NCBI RefSeq assembly: GCF_023208195.1
Contig: NZ_CP060034.1
Span: 3,100,001 to 3,164,000 of the forward strand
Direction: 5' to 3'
Length of the DNA stretch: 64,000 nt
Source of the DNA: Nocardioides sp. InS609-2
Lineage (GTDB): Bacteria; Actinomycetota; Actinomycetes; Propionibacteriales; Nocardioidaceae
The notes below the pieces were generated by a model. It saw only the letters and a list, made by a program, of their open reading frames with translations, made no database searches and was not told the DNA's origin. The translations under genes were made by a program, and so were the position numbers. Below are positions 44,540 to 52,670 of this stretch, one piece after another (within the stretch, counting starts at the first letter, position 1; the number at the start of each line of letters is the position of its first letter).

Positions 44540-47500
44540 ATGTCTACCAACAAACATGGCGTCGCCACTTTGATGGACATGCTGGATGAACACGCGCGTC
44601 ATTGTCCGGACGCGGTAGCCGTAACGCATGGCGATCAACAGTTGACCTTCCATGAGCTCAAGGTCCGCAGCACCGCCTTGGCGCTTGAGCTGATGCAGCG
44701 CCCTTCCTCGTCCACCATTGACGACCGCATCATCGGAGTGCTCCTTGAACACTCCATTGACTTGGTTGTAGCTGTCTGGGGGGTGCTGCGCTCGGGGGCC
44801 GCCTATCTGCCGCTCGAGCCTGAATACCCCGAAGACCGGCTGGCCTACATGGTCGCGGACTCCGGTGCATCTGTCGTGCTCACCAGTCCCGGCCTCTCGG
44901 ACAACCTGCGTGACGCCCTGCCACACAACATCCAGATTCGGGGCCTTGCGGGTGCGGCTGACCTGCCTGAACATGCCCGGGATCTGCCAGAGCCCCGGCC
45001 CCAAGACTTGGCGTACGTCATCTACACCTCCGGCAGCACTGGCCGTCCCAAGGGGGTGGCAATCTCGCACGAGGCCATCACGCACCAGATTCGCTGGCTG
45101 CAGGCCCAAGACCACCTGGGCGCGCGGACAACCATCCTCCACAAGACACCCATCAGCTTTGACGCCGCGCAGTGGGAGTTGCTGGCCAACGCCACCGGCG
45201 CTCGGATCGTGCTCGGCAAGTCGGGGCTCTACCGTGACCCCGGCGCGTTGATCGACGCCATGCGCGACAATGACGTCACAACTTTGCAGGCAGTGCCAAC
45301 TCTTCTCCGCGCCCTGGTCGAGACTGAACGCCTCGATACCGTGCCGAGCCTGAGGCGGGTTTACAGCGGTGGGGAGGCGCTCAGCGCGGTCCTGGCTCGC
45401 GACCTGCTGGCCGCGCTGCCGGGCATTGCGCTGACCAATCTGTACGGGCCCAGCGAGTGCACGATCAACGCGACCAGCCACACACTCACCCCGAGCGACA
45501 TTCCACTGAGTGGACCCACAGTGCCCATCGGCGTGCCAGTGGACGGCTGCGAGGTGCTGGTGGTAGGTCCGCACCTGGAGCCGCTGCCGGTTGACCAAGA
45601 GGGCGAGTTGTTGATCGCGGGTCCCCAGCTGGCGCGCGATTACCTTCACCGCCCCGACCTGACTCAGGAGAAGTTCGTTCCGGTGCCCGCTGCGGGCGGC
45701 AAGCGCTACTACCGCACTGGTGACATCGTCAGGCGGGACAGCGAAGGCGTCATGTACTTCGTCGGCCGCCGCGACAGCCAGGTCAAGCTGCACGGGCACC
45801 GGATCGAGCTCGACGAGGTCAGCCACCGGATCGAAGAACACCCTTGGGTGCGCAAGGCCGCCACGCTGGTGACCGAAGACGCCCGCACGGGGCGCGACGT
45901 CTTGGTCGCCTGCATCGAAATGGACCCCAAGCAGGCCGCCCTGATGGACCAGGGAAACCACGGGTCGCACCACCAATCCAAGGCAAGCCGGGTGCAGGTC
46001 CGTGCCCAGTTGTCCAACCCGGGCGTCCGCACGGACGATGAGCTGAGGGACCTACCTGTCTTGCCGCTGCTTCACCAGGCAGGCACACAGCATCAGCGTC
46101 GCACGGCCTTCTCCCGCAAGACCTACCGCAACTACAACGGTGGCGCCGTAACCCGCGACAACATCCTCGGTGCTCTCGTCGAGCCCCAGCGCCCCCACTA
46201 CCGTCGCGAGCTCTCAGACCTGACCTACGAAGGACTCAGCGAGCTGTTGCGCTGGTTCGGTCAGTTCCACAGCCAAGAGCGCCTCCTGCCCAAGCTCGCA
46301 TACGCCTCGCCCGGAGCCCTGTACGCCACCCAGCTCTTCGTCACCGTCCGCAACACCGCTGACGTAGCGGCGGGTACGTACTACTACCACCCGATCAACC
46401 ACCAGCTCCACCTGGTGGAGGGGGTCGACCCCGGTCATGCCGACTCCGGAGATCCGCCAGGGCTGACGTTCCACTTCCTGGGCCGGCAGGAGGCCATCGA
46501 GACGGTCTACAAGAACAACGTCCGCGAGGTGCTTGAGATCGAGGTAGGTCACATGCTCGGCACGCTTGAGGAAGCGCTTATCGATCAAGGTCTGTCACTG
46601 CGTCCGTTGGGTTTCGAGCAGTCCACGGCGGCGAGCCTTCAACCAGGGGTCTCGGACACGTATCTGGGCTCTTTCGAGGCTGTGCCCCAAGGCGAGGGCC
46701 ATTTCCCCGACATTGTCACCTACTACGTGCAGGCCCACGCAGAAGGCGTCGCAGAACTGCCGTCCGGCCTGTACCGGCTTGAGGACGGCGACCTGACCAG
46801 GCTCGGGCCGGACCTTATCGAGCCGCGCCACGTCATCGCCATCAACCAGGAGGCGTACAACCGGTCGCGATTCGGAATCTCCATCGTCACCCGCAGCCCA
46901 GGTCAGTGGCTCGAGTATGTGGCCCTTGGGCGTGCACTTCAGCGTGTGCAAAGCAACAAGCACGGCCTCGGTCTGATGGCGTCGGGATACAGCTCAAAGA
47001 CCGGCCACCCCCTTCCAGCCTCGCTGCGCCTGGACGCACTTCTCCGGGATGCAGGCGAGACTCCCGGGGCGTCCTACTTCGCAGTCGGAGGCAAGGTCTC
47101 CCAAAGCCAGATCGGCAGCGATGGCATGGACGAGGACGAGGTCCACATGCGCGGACCCGCCGAGATGATCAAGGACGACCTGAGGCGGGCCCTGCCGTAC
47201 TACATGGTCCCCGCCACGACCCTGGTCCTTGACCGGCTGCCACTGAGCCCGAACGGCAAGATCGATCTCCGCTCCCTGGCTGACACCGTCCAACTCAAAC
47301 AAGCAACATCGGGCAGGCAAATCGTCGAGCCCCACAACGACACCGAGCGGCGGCTCGCTGGCCTGTGGTCACGATTCCTCGGGTATGAAGATGTGTCCGC
47401 CGAGGACGACTTCTTCGCCATGGGCGGAGACTCGCTGACCGCGGTGAGCCTGGTCAACCGCATCAACCATGACCGCGATGCCGGCCTGAAGGTCCAAACC

Positions 47501-48514
47501 CTGTTTAGGTACCCGCGACTGCGGGACCTGGCCGCGCAGGTGGACGCGACCGGGCATGACGACTCCCGCCTGATTGTGCTGAACAGATGCACCACTGGCC
47601 GCGCGGCCTTCTGCTGGCCCGGCCTGGGTGGCTCACCCATGAATCTGACCGGGCTCGGCAAGTCCATGTCCGCCAGGCCGGTCTTCGGAGTTCAGGCTTG
47701 GGGTATCAATGCCGGCGAGGAGCCTATCGCCAGCATCGGCTCGATGGCGCGGGCCGACATCGACCAAATTCAGCGCGTGCAGCCGCAAGGCCCATACACG
47801 CTGATGGGATATTCCTTCGGAGCCCGAGTGGCGTTCGAGGCGGCGTGGCAGCTGGAGAAGGCAGGCCACGTCGTGGACAACCTGCTGCTGATCTGCCCCG
47901 GCAACCCTCAGGTGGAAGGCGACGGGCCCAGCGAGGGCCGCAGCGCCAGCTACGACGACGCCAAGTACGTGCGCATCCTATTCTCGGTGTTCGCCAGCAC
48001 GGTCCGCGGCCACCAGGTTGAGCAATGCCTGCGTGAGGTCCATGACGAGGAAACCTTCGTGGTCTTCATGGCCGCGACCATGCCTGGGCTCGAAGGCGAC
48101 GTGATCCGGCGAATCGTGCGGATCGTCGAGCGAACCTTCCAATTCGAGTACACCTTCGAGGAGCTCTCGGGGCGCCAGCTCAACGCGCGGGTCAGCGTTC
48201 TGAAGGCCACTGGGGACGACTACTCCTTCCTCGACGCCACCCCGGAGTACTCCGCGGCAGCACCGACCGTGCTGACTCTCGAAGGAGATCACTACTCCCT
48301 GCTGGGAGAAGACATCGACGAGCTCGCCGAGGCGGTCCGCGCACAGCTCGTTGAGCCACTGGGCGAAGCGCTCAGCACCGATGAGCTGCGGCACCTGGCT
48401 GCGGCACGAACTTCCGCGGTCTGCGAAGCACGCTCGGTGCCACGACCCGCCCCCCATCCGGGGCCACCAAGGAGCGAACGTGAGTACCAGCCCACCCATC
48501 GCCCTCAGTCCTGA
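44540..48514 (+). CDS. Indigoidine-synthetase-type NRPS (A with inserted Ox domain, T, TE)
   Basis: A 1324-residue single-module synthetase. The adenylation domain (A3 YVIYTSGSTGRPKGV near residue 157, A5 NLYGPSECTIN, A7 YRTGDIVRR) is interrupted after A8 by an FMN-dependent SagB/nitroreductase-like oxidase domain of about 330 residues starting near FSRKTYRNYNGGAV. A10 (LPLSPNGKIDLRSL) resumes near residue 900, then a carrier domain with Ser965 in MGGDSLTAV and a thioesterase with Ser1092 in GYSFG. This is the exact order of IndC/BpsA, which cyclises and oxidises L-glutamine to the monomer of the blue pigment indigoidine. My reading of the specificity code is D-A-W-Q-Y-G-L-I-N-K, close to that of Gln-activating homologues. 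GGGGAAG precedes the ATG. It overlaps the next gene by 35 bases. Confidence 0.92.
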   Translation: MSTNKHGVATLMDMLDEHARHCPDAVAVTHGDQQLTFHELKVRSTALALELMQRPSSSTIDDRIIGVLLEHSIDLVVAVWGVLRSGAAYLPLEPEYPEDRLAYMVADSGASVVLTSPGLSDNLRDALPHNIQIRGLAGAADLPEHARDLPEPRPQDLAYVIYTSGSTGRPKGVAISHEAITHQIRWLQAQDHLGARTTILHKTPISFDAAQWELLANATGARIVLGKSGLYRDPGALIDAMRDNDVTTLQAVPTLLRALVETERLDTVPSLRRVYSGGEALSAVLARDLLAALPGIALTNLYGPSECTINATSHTLTPSDIPLSGPTVPIGVPVDGCEVLVVGPHLEPLPVDQEGELLIAGPQLARDYLHRPDLTQEKFVPVPAAGGKRYYRTGDIVRRDSEGVMYFVGRRDSQVKLHGHRIELDEVSHRIEEHPWVRKAATLVTEDARTGRDVLVACIEMDPKQAALMDQGNHGSHHQSKASRVQVRAQLSNPGVRTDDELRDLPVLPLLHQAGTQHQRRTAFSRKTYRNYNGGAVTRDNILGALVEPQRPHYRRELSDLTYEGLSELLRWFGQFHSQERLLPKLAYASPGALYATQLFVTVRNTADVAAGTYYYHPINHQLHLVEGVDPGHADSGDPPGLTFHFLGRQEAIETVYKNNVREVLEIEVGHMLGTLEEALIDQGLSLRPLGFEQSTAASLQPGVSDTYLGSFEAVPQGEGHFPDIVTYYVQAHAEGVAELPSGLYRLEDGDLTRLGPDLIEPRHVIAINQEAYNRSRFGISIVTRSPGQWLEYVALGRALQRVQSNKHGLGLMASGYSSKTGHPLPASLRLDALLRDAGETPGASYFAVGGKVSQSQIGSDGMDEDEVHMRGPAEMIKDDLRRALPYYMVPATTLVLDRLPLSPNGKIDLRSLADTVQLKQATSGRQIVEPHNDTERRLAGLWSRFLGYEDVSAEDDFFAMGGDSLTAVSLVNRINHDRDAGLKVQTLFRYPRLRDLAAQVDATGHDDSRLIVLNRCTTGRAAFCWPGLGGSPMNLTGLGKSMSARPVFGVQAWGINAGEEPIASIGSMARADIDQIQRVQPQGPYTLMGYSFGARVAFEAAWQLEKAGHVVDNLLLICPGNPQVEGDGPSEGRSASYDDAKYVRILFSVFASTVRGHQVEQCLREVHDEETFVVFMAATMPGLEGDVIRRIVRIVERTFQFEYTFEELSGRQLNARVSVLKATGDDYSFLDATPEYSAAAPTVLTLEGDHYSLLGEDIDELAEAVRAQLVEPLGEALSTDELRHLAAARTSAVCEARSVPRPAPHPGPPRSEREYQPTHRPQS

Positions 48515-49448
48515 GGTTGCTGCGGCGTTACACGACGGCACTCCGGTGGTTGCGCTCGAGTCCAACGTGATCACCCACGGTCTTGAATACCCCCACAATG
48601 CCGAGGCCGCGATCAAGGTGCAGGCAGCGGTGCGTCTTGGCGGTGCGGTCCCGGCCACGATCGGCATCGACGCCGGCCGCGTTCTCATCGGCCTGGACGC
48701 CGAACAGATCGAGCGGTTCGCCACCAGCCAGAAGATCCCCAAGATCAGCAGCAGAGACATGGGCCACGCGCTGGCTGCCGGTGGCATGGGCGCGACCACG
48801 GTTGCGTCATCGGTTGTGGCCGCGCACGCCGCCGGCATCAAACACTTCTGCTCAGCCGGAATCGGCGGAGTTCACCACGGCGTGCAAGACACCATGGACA
48901 TCTCCTCAGACCTGATCCAGTTCACCCGAACTCCGGTGATGGTCGTCTGTGCGGGAGCAAAGAACATCCTCAACCTGCCGCTGACGTTGGAGTTCCTGGA
49001 GACCCACTGCGTCCCGGTCGTCTCTTATCGATCGGACGACTTTCCGGCGTTCTACTGCCGGTCCAGCGGCTCGCGCAGCCCCCAACGCGTTGACGACCCA
49101 GTGCTGCTGGCAAAGACGGCACAGCAGCACTGGTCGATGGGCAACGCGACAGCCGTCCTGGTCACGACCCCGCCGCGGGAAGAGGATGCCATCGACTTCG
49201 ACGAAGCCCAATGCGCAGTCGAGGACGCATTGCGTGAGGCCAGCACCATCGGTATCACCGGCAAGGACGTCACCAAGTTCCTCATGCGGTCCGTCGACCG
49301 CGCCACCGACGGACGCTCATCGAAAGCCAACATGGCCGTCCTGGTCAGCACCGCCGAAGTCGCCGGCCACCTCGCGGCGGCGCACGCAACACACCTCGCC
49401 GAATCTGCATCCATGCAAGACCGTGACAAGGAGATCTCCCATGCCTGA
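48480..49448 (+). CDS. Pseudouridine-5'-phosphate glycosidase family protein (C-glycosynthase candidate)
   Basis: A 322-residue PsuG/IndA/AlnA-type protein. PsuG reversibly makes a C-C bond between uracil and ribose 5-phosphate. Retained features are Glu in VALESNVITHG, Lys and Asp in PKISSRDMGHAL, the Schiff-base Lys161 in VCAGAKNILNL, the metal Asp in DTMDISSDL and Asn in SKANMAVLVS. Several neighbours differ from housekeeping PsuG (ESN for EST, VTK for VTP), as expected of a specialised homologue. The GTG has AAGGAG upstream and lies within the end of the NRPS gene. Pairing with an IndC-type NRPS is known from indigoidine and minimycin loci. It ends overlapping the ene-reductase gene by 8 bases. 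Confidence 0.88.
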   Translation: MSTSPPIALSPEVAAALHDGTPVVALESNVITHGLEYPHNAEAAIKVQAAVRLGGAVPATIGIDAGRVLIGLDAEQIERFATSQKIPKISSRDMGHALAAGGMGATTVASSVVAAHAAGIKHFCSAGIGGVHHGVQDTMDISSDLIQFTRTPVMVVCAGAKNILNLPLTLEFLETHCVPVVSYRSDDFPAFYCRSSGSRSPQRVDDPVLLAKTAQQHWSMGNATAVLVTTPPREEDAIDFDEAQCAVEDALREASTIGITGKDVTKFLMRSVDRATDGRSSKANMAVLVSTAEVAGHLAAAHATHLAESASMQDRDKEISHA

Positions 49449-50520
49449 TCTGTTCGAACCCACCACATTCGGTGCGCTACGCCCGGCAAACCGGCTCGTC
49501 ATGGCACCTATGTCGCGCAACCGGGCCAACGCCGACGGCACACCAACAGAGTTGATGGCTACCTATTACGCGCAGCGGGCCGACGCCGGTCTGATCATCA
49601 CCGAGGGCACCCAGCCCACGCAGGTCGGGCAGGGCTTCATGAATACCCCCGGCCTCCACAACCAAGCCCAAGCCGCGGCTTGGCGCGAAGTGACGGATGC
49701 AGTCCATGCGCGCGGCGGACTCATCGCAGTCCAGCTCATGCACGCCGGCCGCATCGGACACCCGTCCCTGTACCCCAGCGCTCACCAGTCCGTCGCCCCC
49801 TCATCCATCCCGGCGGCCGGTTCCTGCTTCACACCGGACGGGCTCATGGACTACCCCGAGCCGCGCGCGCTCACGCCGGAGGAGATCAACGAGGAGGTCA
49901 ACGACTTCGTCCGCGCGGCACGCCTGGCCATGGATGCCGGGTTCGACGCCGTCGAGATCCACGGCGGCAACGGGTTCCTGCTGCACCAGTTCCTGTCCGC
50001 CAACACGAACCACAGAGACGATGAGCACGGCGGCGACCCGAAGCGCCGCGCAAAGCTCACCGAACAGGTCGTGCACGCCGTGGCCGACGCCATCGGGCCG
50101 GACCGGGTGGGCCTGAGGATCTCTCCGGGAAACCCGTACAACGACATCGACGAAGGCGACGTGCAGCAGACCTATGCGGCTCTGCTGGAGGCTCTTCCGC
50201 CCATTGCATTCCTGCACGTACTGGAGACCGTTGACCCCGCGTACACGCGGATGGTGCGGTCGCTATGGGCAGGTCCGATGATCGTCAACCCCAGTCGCCA
50301 GGTTCCTGCCGGACAGTGGGACCCCGAGGTGGCGGAACTGCTCGACACGGGTCTGGCGCAAGCAGTGTGCGTCGGTTCGGCATTCTTGGCCAACCCGGAC
50401 CTGATCGAACGGATCCACAGCGGCGGCCCGTACAACGAGCCCGACGAGGCAACCTTCTACTCCGGTGGCGCCCAGGGATACACCGACTACCCCACGCTTC
50501 CGCGAGCCATGGCGACATGA
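49441..50520 (+). CDS. Old yellow enzyme-family flavoprotein with Phe at the proton-donor site
   Basis: A 359-residue FMN TIM barrel. LFEPTTFGALRPANRLVMAP is the usual start, with VQLMHAGRIGHPS, VEIHGGNGFLLHQFL and PDLIERI near the end. The substrate-anion pair is present (His174, Asn177), but residue 179 is Phe where ene-reductases of the OYE1 type have the Tyr that protonates the alkene. Classical alkene reduction should be weak, and dehydrogenation, aromatisation or reduction of another group is more likely. Its ATG overlaps the PsuG-type gene by 8 bases. Confidence 0.86.
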   Translation: MPDLFEPTTFGALRPANRLVMAPMSRNRANADGTPTELMATYYAQRADAGLIITEGTQPTQVGQGFMNTPGLHNQAQAAAWREVTDAVHARGGLIAVQLMHAGRIGHPSLYPSAHQSVAPSSIPAAGSCFTPDGLMDYPEPRALTPEEINEEVNDFVRAARLAMDAGFDAVEIHGGNGFLLHQFLSANTNHRDDEHGGDPKRRAKLTEQVVHAVADAIGPDRVGLRISPGNPYNDIDEGDVQQTYAALLEALPPIAFLHVLETVDPAYTRMVRSLWAGPMIVNPSRQVPAGQWDPEVAELLDTGLAQAVCVGSAFLANPDLIERIHSGGPYNEPDEATFYSGGAQGYTDYPTLPRAMAT

Positions 50521-50570
50521 TGGTCGCCCTCTTCGACCTTGAGGGAACACGGCTGGGCGCCCGCACATGA
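50517..50570 (+). pseudogene. Seventeen-codon ORF resembling the start of a HAD phosphatase
   Basis: An ATG overlapping the previous stop (ATGA) opens MMVALFDLEGTRLGART and then a TGA. The pattern A-L-F-D-L-D-G-T-L is the first catalytic motif of HAD phosphatases, here with Glu for the second Asp. A HAD phosphatase (IndB, AlnB) normally accompanies PsuG-type C-glycosynthases. The piece may be all that remains of that gene, but its short length makes chance possible. Confidence 0.4.
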
Positions 50571-50590
50571 TCATCACTGAGATGACTGGG

Positions 50591-50608
50591 GAGACCCGAG
50601 CCGGTCTC
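50591..50608 (+). terminator. Small hairpin before the PPTase gene
   Basis: GAGACC-CGAGCC-GGTCTC, a 6-bp stem within the 95-base gap that separates the last two genes of the operon. It may weaken transcription into the PPTase gene. Confidence 0.3.
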
Positions 50609-50639
50609 TCCCGGGGTGCATGACGGATGGCTTGAAGCG

Positions 50640-51353
50640 ATGTCTTTTCAGAGAGTCGACAAAGAGTCCACGGCTCAGCTGCGCATCATCAAGCCTTCGG
50701 CCTTGAGCCAGCTTGCTCTCGGCACTGCTCGCAGCTTCCTCAGCGGGCCCGAGCTGATCCGCTGCGACAACCTAGTCTCGGGCAAGGCGCGACGAAACTT
50801 CACCGTTGGCCACGCGCTGGCCCGCATTGTCGTGGCCGAGCAGTTGGCCCTCGAACTCGCCCAGGTGACCCTCGTCCAGACGTGCTCCACCTGCGGTGGC
50901 CCACACGGTCGTCCCCACGTCGTCGACCTGCCCGTCCACGTCTCGTTTGCCTACGCAACCGACGCCGTGGCGGTGGCAGCCAGTCGATGCGGGCCCATCG
51001 CCGTCGACTGTGCAGACTTCCCTCCGCAGCCGCACCACCGCGACGCCATGGTCCGACTTCTTCCCATCGGTGAGAACAACGGCGACGACAGAGAGGCCGT
51101 GAAGCTGTGGACCATCCACGAGTGCTTGGTGAAGCTGGGCGGGCGTGAATTGGATGATCAGAAGCCGGTGCACAGGTCGCCTCACCTCCAGCAACCGGAC
51201 ATTGTCCTCGTCGAGGGCAACTACTTCAGATCCATTGCTATGCCCGCTACCGTCGCAACAGTCGGGTCCCCAGACGCGTTCGACTTGACCATCAGCACGG
51301 AGGTGCCCCGATCCGCTGCATTCACCCCGGTGCCAACCGACGCACTGCCGTGA
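50640..51353 (+). CDS. 4'-Phosphopantetheinyl transferase (Sfp-like, divergent)
   Basis: A 237-residue protein with the two Sfp signatures in relaxed form: GPIAVDCADF for the metal-binding G-V-D region (about residue 120) and KLWTIHECLVKLGGREL for W-x-x-x-E-x-x-x-K (about 155). HVSFAYATDAVAVAASR replaces the N-x-S-H-S block. It would load phosphopantetheine from CoA onto Ser965 of the NRPS. The ATG is the likely start, and an in-frame GTG at 50616 would add eight residues. It closes the operon, and the IS element begins 60 bases after it. Confidence 0.72.
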   Translation: MSFQRVDKESTAQLRIIKPSALSQLALGTARSFLSGPELIRCDNLVSGKARRNFTVGHALARIVVAEQLALELAQVTLVQTCSTCGGPHGRPHVVDLPVHVSFAYATDAVAVAASRCGPIAVDCADFPPQPHHRDAMVRLLPIGENNGDDREAVKLWTIHECLVKLGGRELDDQKPVHRSPHLQQPDIVLVEGNYFRSIAMPATVATVGSPDAFDLTISTEVPRSAAFTPVPTDALP

Positions 51354-51410
51354 ATCGGCTGCGCGAGTGGCGGACATCTGCAGGTTCGGCACCTGCTGGA
51401 AAGCTCGGCT

Positions 51411-51421
51411 CTAGTGGTCCG
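51411..51421 (+). repeat. Left terminal inverted repeat of the IS630 element
   Basis: CTAGTGGTCCG here and its exact reverse complement at 52553-52563. The TA within each end is the duplicated target dinucleotide. The TAG of the transposase stop is read from this repeat. Confidence 0.8.
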
Positions 51422-52508
51422 GATTTGAAGTCTTCATCCGGTTGGCTTTGGTGAGGATCTCGTCGGCGGTCTTGGTCCAGACGAAGGGGTGGGAGCGTTC
51501 GTTCCAGCAGTCGATGTAGGTGCGGATCTTGGTGTTGAGGTCCTTGACCGAGGTGAACACGCCGCGGCGGATGGCTTGGCGTTCGATGAGGGAGAACCAG
51601 ACCTCGACGAGGTTCATCCAGGAGGCGTGGGTCGGGGTGAAGTGGATCTTGAAGCGCGGGTTCTCGATGAGCCAGTTCTTCACGTTGGTGTGTTTGTGGG
51701 CGGCGTAGTTGTCCATCACCAGGTGCAGATCGACGGGCTGGCCGGTCTCGTCGACGACGTCGCGGTAGGCGCGTTCGACCTGCTTGAGGAACGCGAGGAA
51801 CTCTTGGTTGCGGTGCCGCGGCTTGAGAGCGGCGGTGACCTTCCCGGTGGCGATCTCCAGCGCGGCGAACAAGGTGGTGGTGCCGTGGCGGACGTAGTCG
51901 TGAGAGCGGCGTTCGACGAGCCCGGGTTGCATCGGAAGGACCGGCATGGTGCGGTCCAGTGCCTGGATCTGGGACTTCTCGTCCACGCACAGCACGATCG
52001 CGTTCTCTGGCGGGTTCAGGTACAGCCCGACGATGTCGATGACCTTGGCCTCGAGTTCGGGATCGGTGGAGAACCGGAACGACTCCGAGCGCCACGGCTT
52101 GACCCCGTAGGAACGCCAAGCCTCCGCGACGGTGTAGGCGCTGACCTTCAACCGAGCCGCCAACAGCCGCGTGGACCAGTGCGTCACGCCGAGCTTCTTC
52201 GGCGGGGGCTTCAGTGTCTCGGCCACGATTTTGCGATGGTCGATCGTGCGCGGACGGCCCGGACGCTGCCGGTCGAGGAGCCCGGCCATGCCCTTGCCCT
52301 GGTAGCGGCCCCGCCACTGCAGCACCTTCTGACGGCCGCACCCGACGAGCTCGCAGATCTGGTCGTTCGGCACCCCGTCGGCTGCCAGCAACACGATCCG
52401 AGCCCGTTGAGCCGCACCAGCCGAGACCGTCGAGGAGCGAGTCAGTCGCTCGAGCTTGTCCCGGTCACCATCACGCAGCACCAGGGCCGGAGCAGGTCGA
52501 TTCGCCAT
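51411..52508 (-). CDS. IS630-family transposase
   Basis: A 365-residue DDE transposase without frameshift. The N-terminal helix-turn-helix region (AAQRARIVLLAADGVPNDQI; GLLDRQRPGRPRTID) is followed by the catalytic triad: Asp in IVLCVDEKSQIQALDR, Asp in LHLVMDNYAAHK and Glu in NLVEVWFSLIERQ. The D-E-K-S-Q-I-Q-A-L and D-N-Y-A-x-H-K blocks identify the actinobacterial IS630 type. It appears intact and possibly active. The stop codon lies in the left terminal repeat. Confidence 0.93.
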   Translation of the reverse strand: MANRPAPALVLRDGDRDKLERLTRSSTVSAGAAQRARIVLLAADGVPNDQICELVGCGRQKVLQWRGRYQGKGMAGLLDRQRPGRPRTIDHRKIVAETLKPPPKKLGVTHWSTRLLAARLKVSAYTVAEAWRSYGVKPWRSESFRFSTDPELEAKVIDIVGLYLNPPENAIVLCVDEKSQIQALDRTMPVLPMQPGLVERRSHDYVRHGTTTLFAALEIATGKVTAALKPRHRNQEFLAFLKQVERAYRDVVDETGQPVDLHLVMDNYAAHKHTNVKNWLIENPRFKIHFTPTHASWMNLVEVWFSLIERQAIRRGVFTSVKDLNTKIRTYIDCWNERSHPFVWTKTADEILTKANRMKTSNPDH

Positions 52509-52562
52509 GCGCCCATGATTTCACTTCATCAACCCGATGACTATTTCCCACGCGGACCACTA
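51412..52562. mobile_element. Complete IS630-family insertion sequence
   Basis: The element runs from GTGGTCCG at 51414 to CGGACCAC at 52560 and is flanked by TA at 51412-51413 and 52561-52562, the target duplication expected of IS630/Tc1-mariner transposition. It carries one transposase gene. It sits between the PPTase gene and the second EEP copy, at the right end of the accessory region. Confidence 0.87.
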
Positions 52563-52563
52563 G
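52553..52563 (-). repeat. Right terminal inverted repeat of the IS630 element
   Basis: CGGACCACTAG, exact reverse complement of 51411-51421. Confidence 0.8.
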
Positions 52564-52670
52564 GTACCCGCAGCCGTGGTGGGAGGGACCCACCAGGCAG
52601 CGGTCCAGGCCTCGATCGACGCTCAGGACCCAGTCTCAACGAACCTTCCCGGCGTGCCCCGGTGACCGGG
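52564..52670. other. Unique junction between the IS element and the right direct repeat
   Basis: A 107-base stretch with no gene. It holds a TGGTGGG-AGGGA-CCCACCA hairpin (52577-52595). No relation to the sequence left of the first EEP copy is visible, so the right repeat begins abruptly. Confidence 0.5.

Noticed and set aside
44540..48514. Calling the operon a plain indigoidine cluster
   Set aside because: The NRPS fits, but the UPRT-like, TrpF-like, Phe-type ene-reductase and exporter genes are not explained by indigoidine alone.
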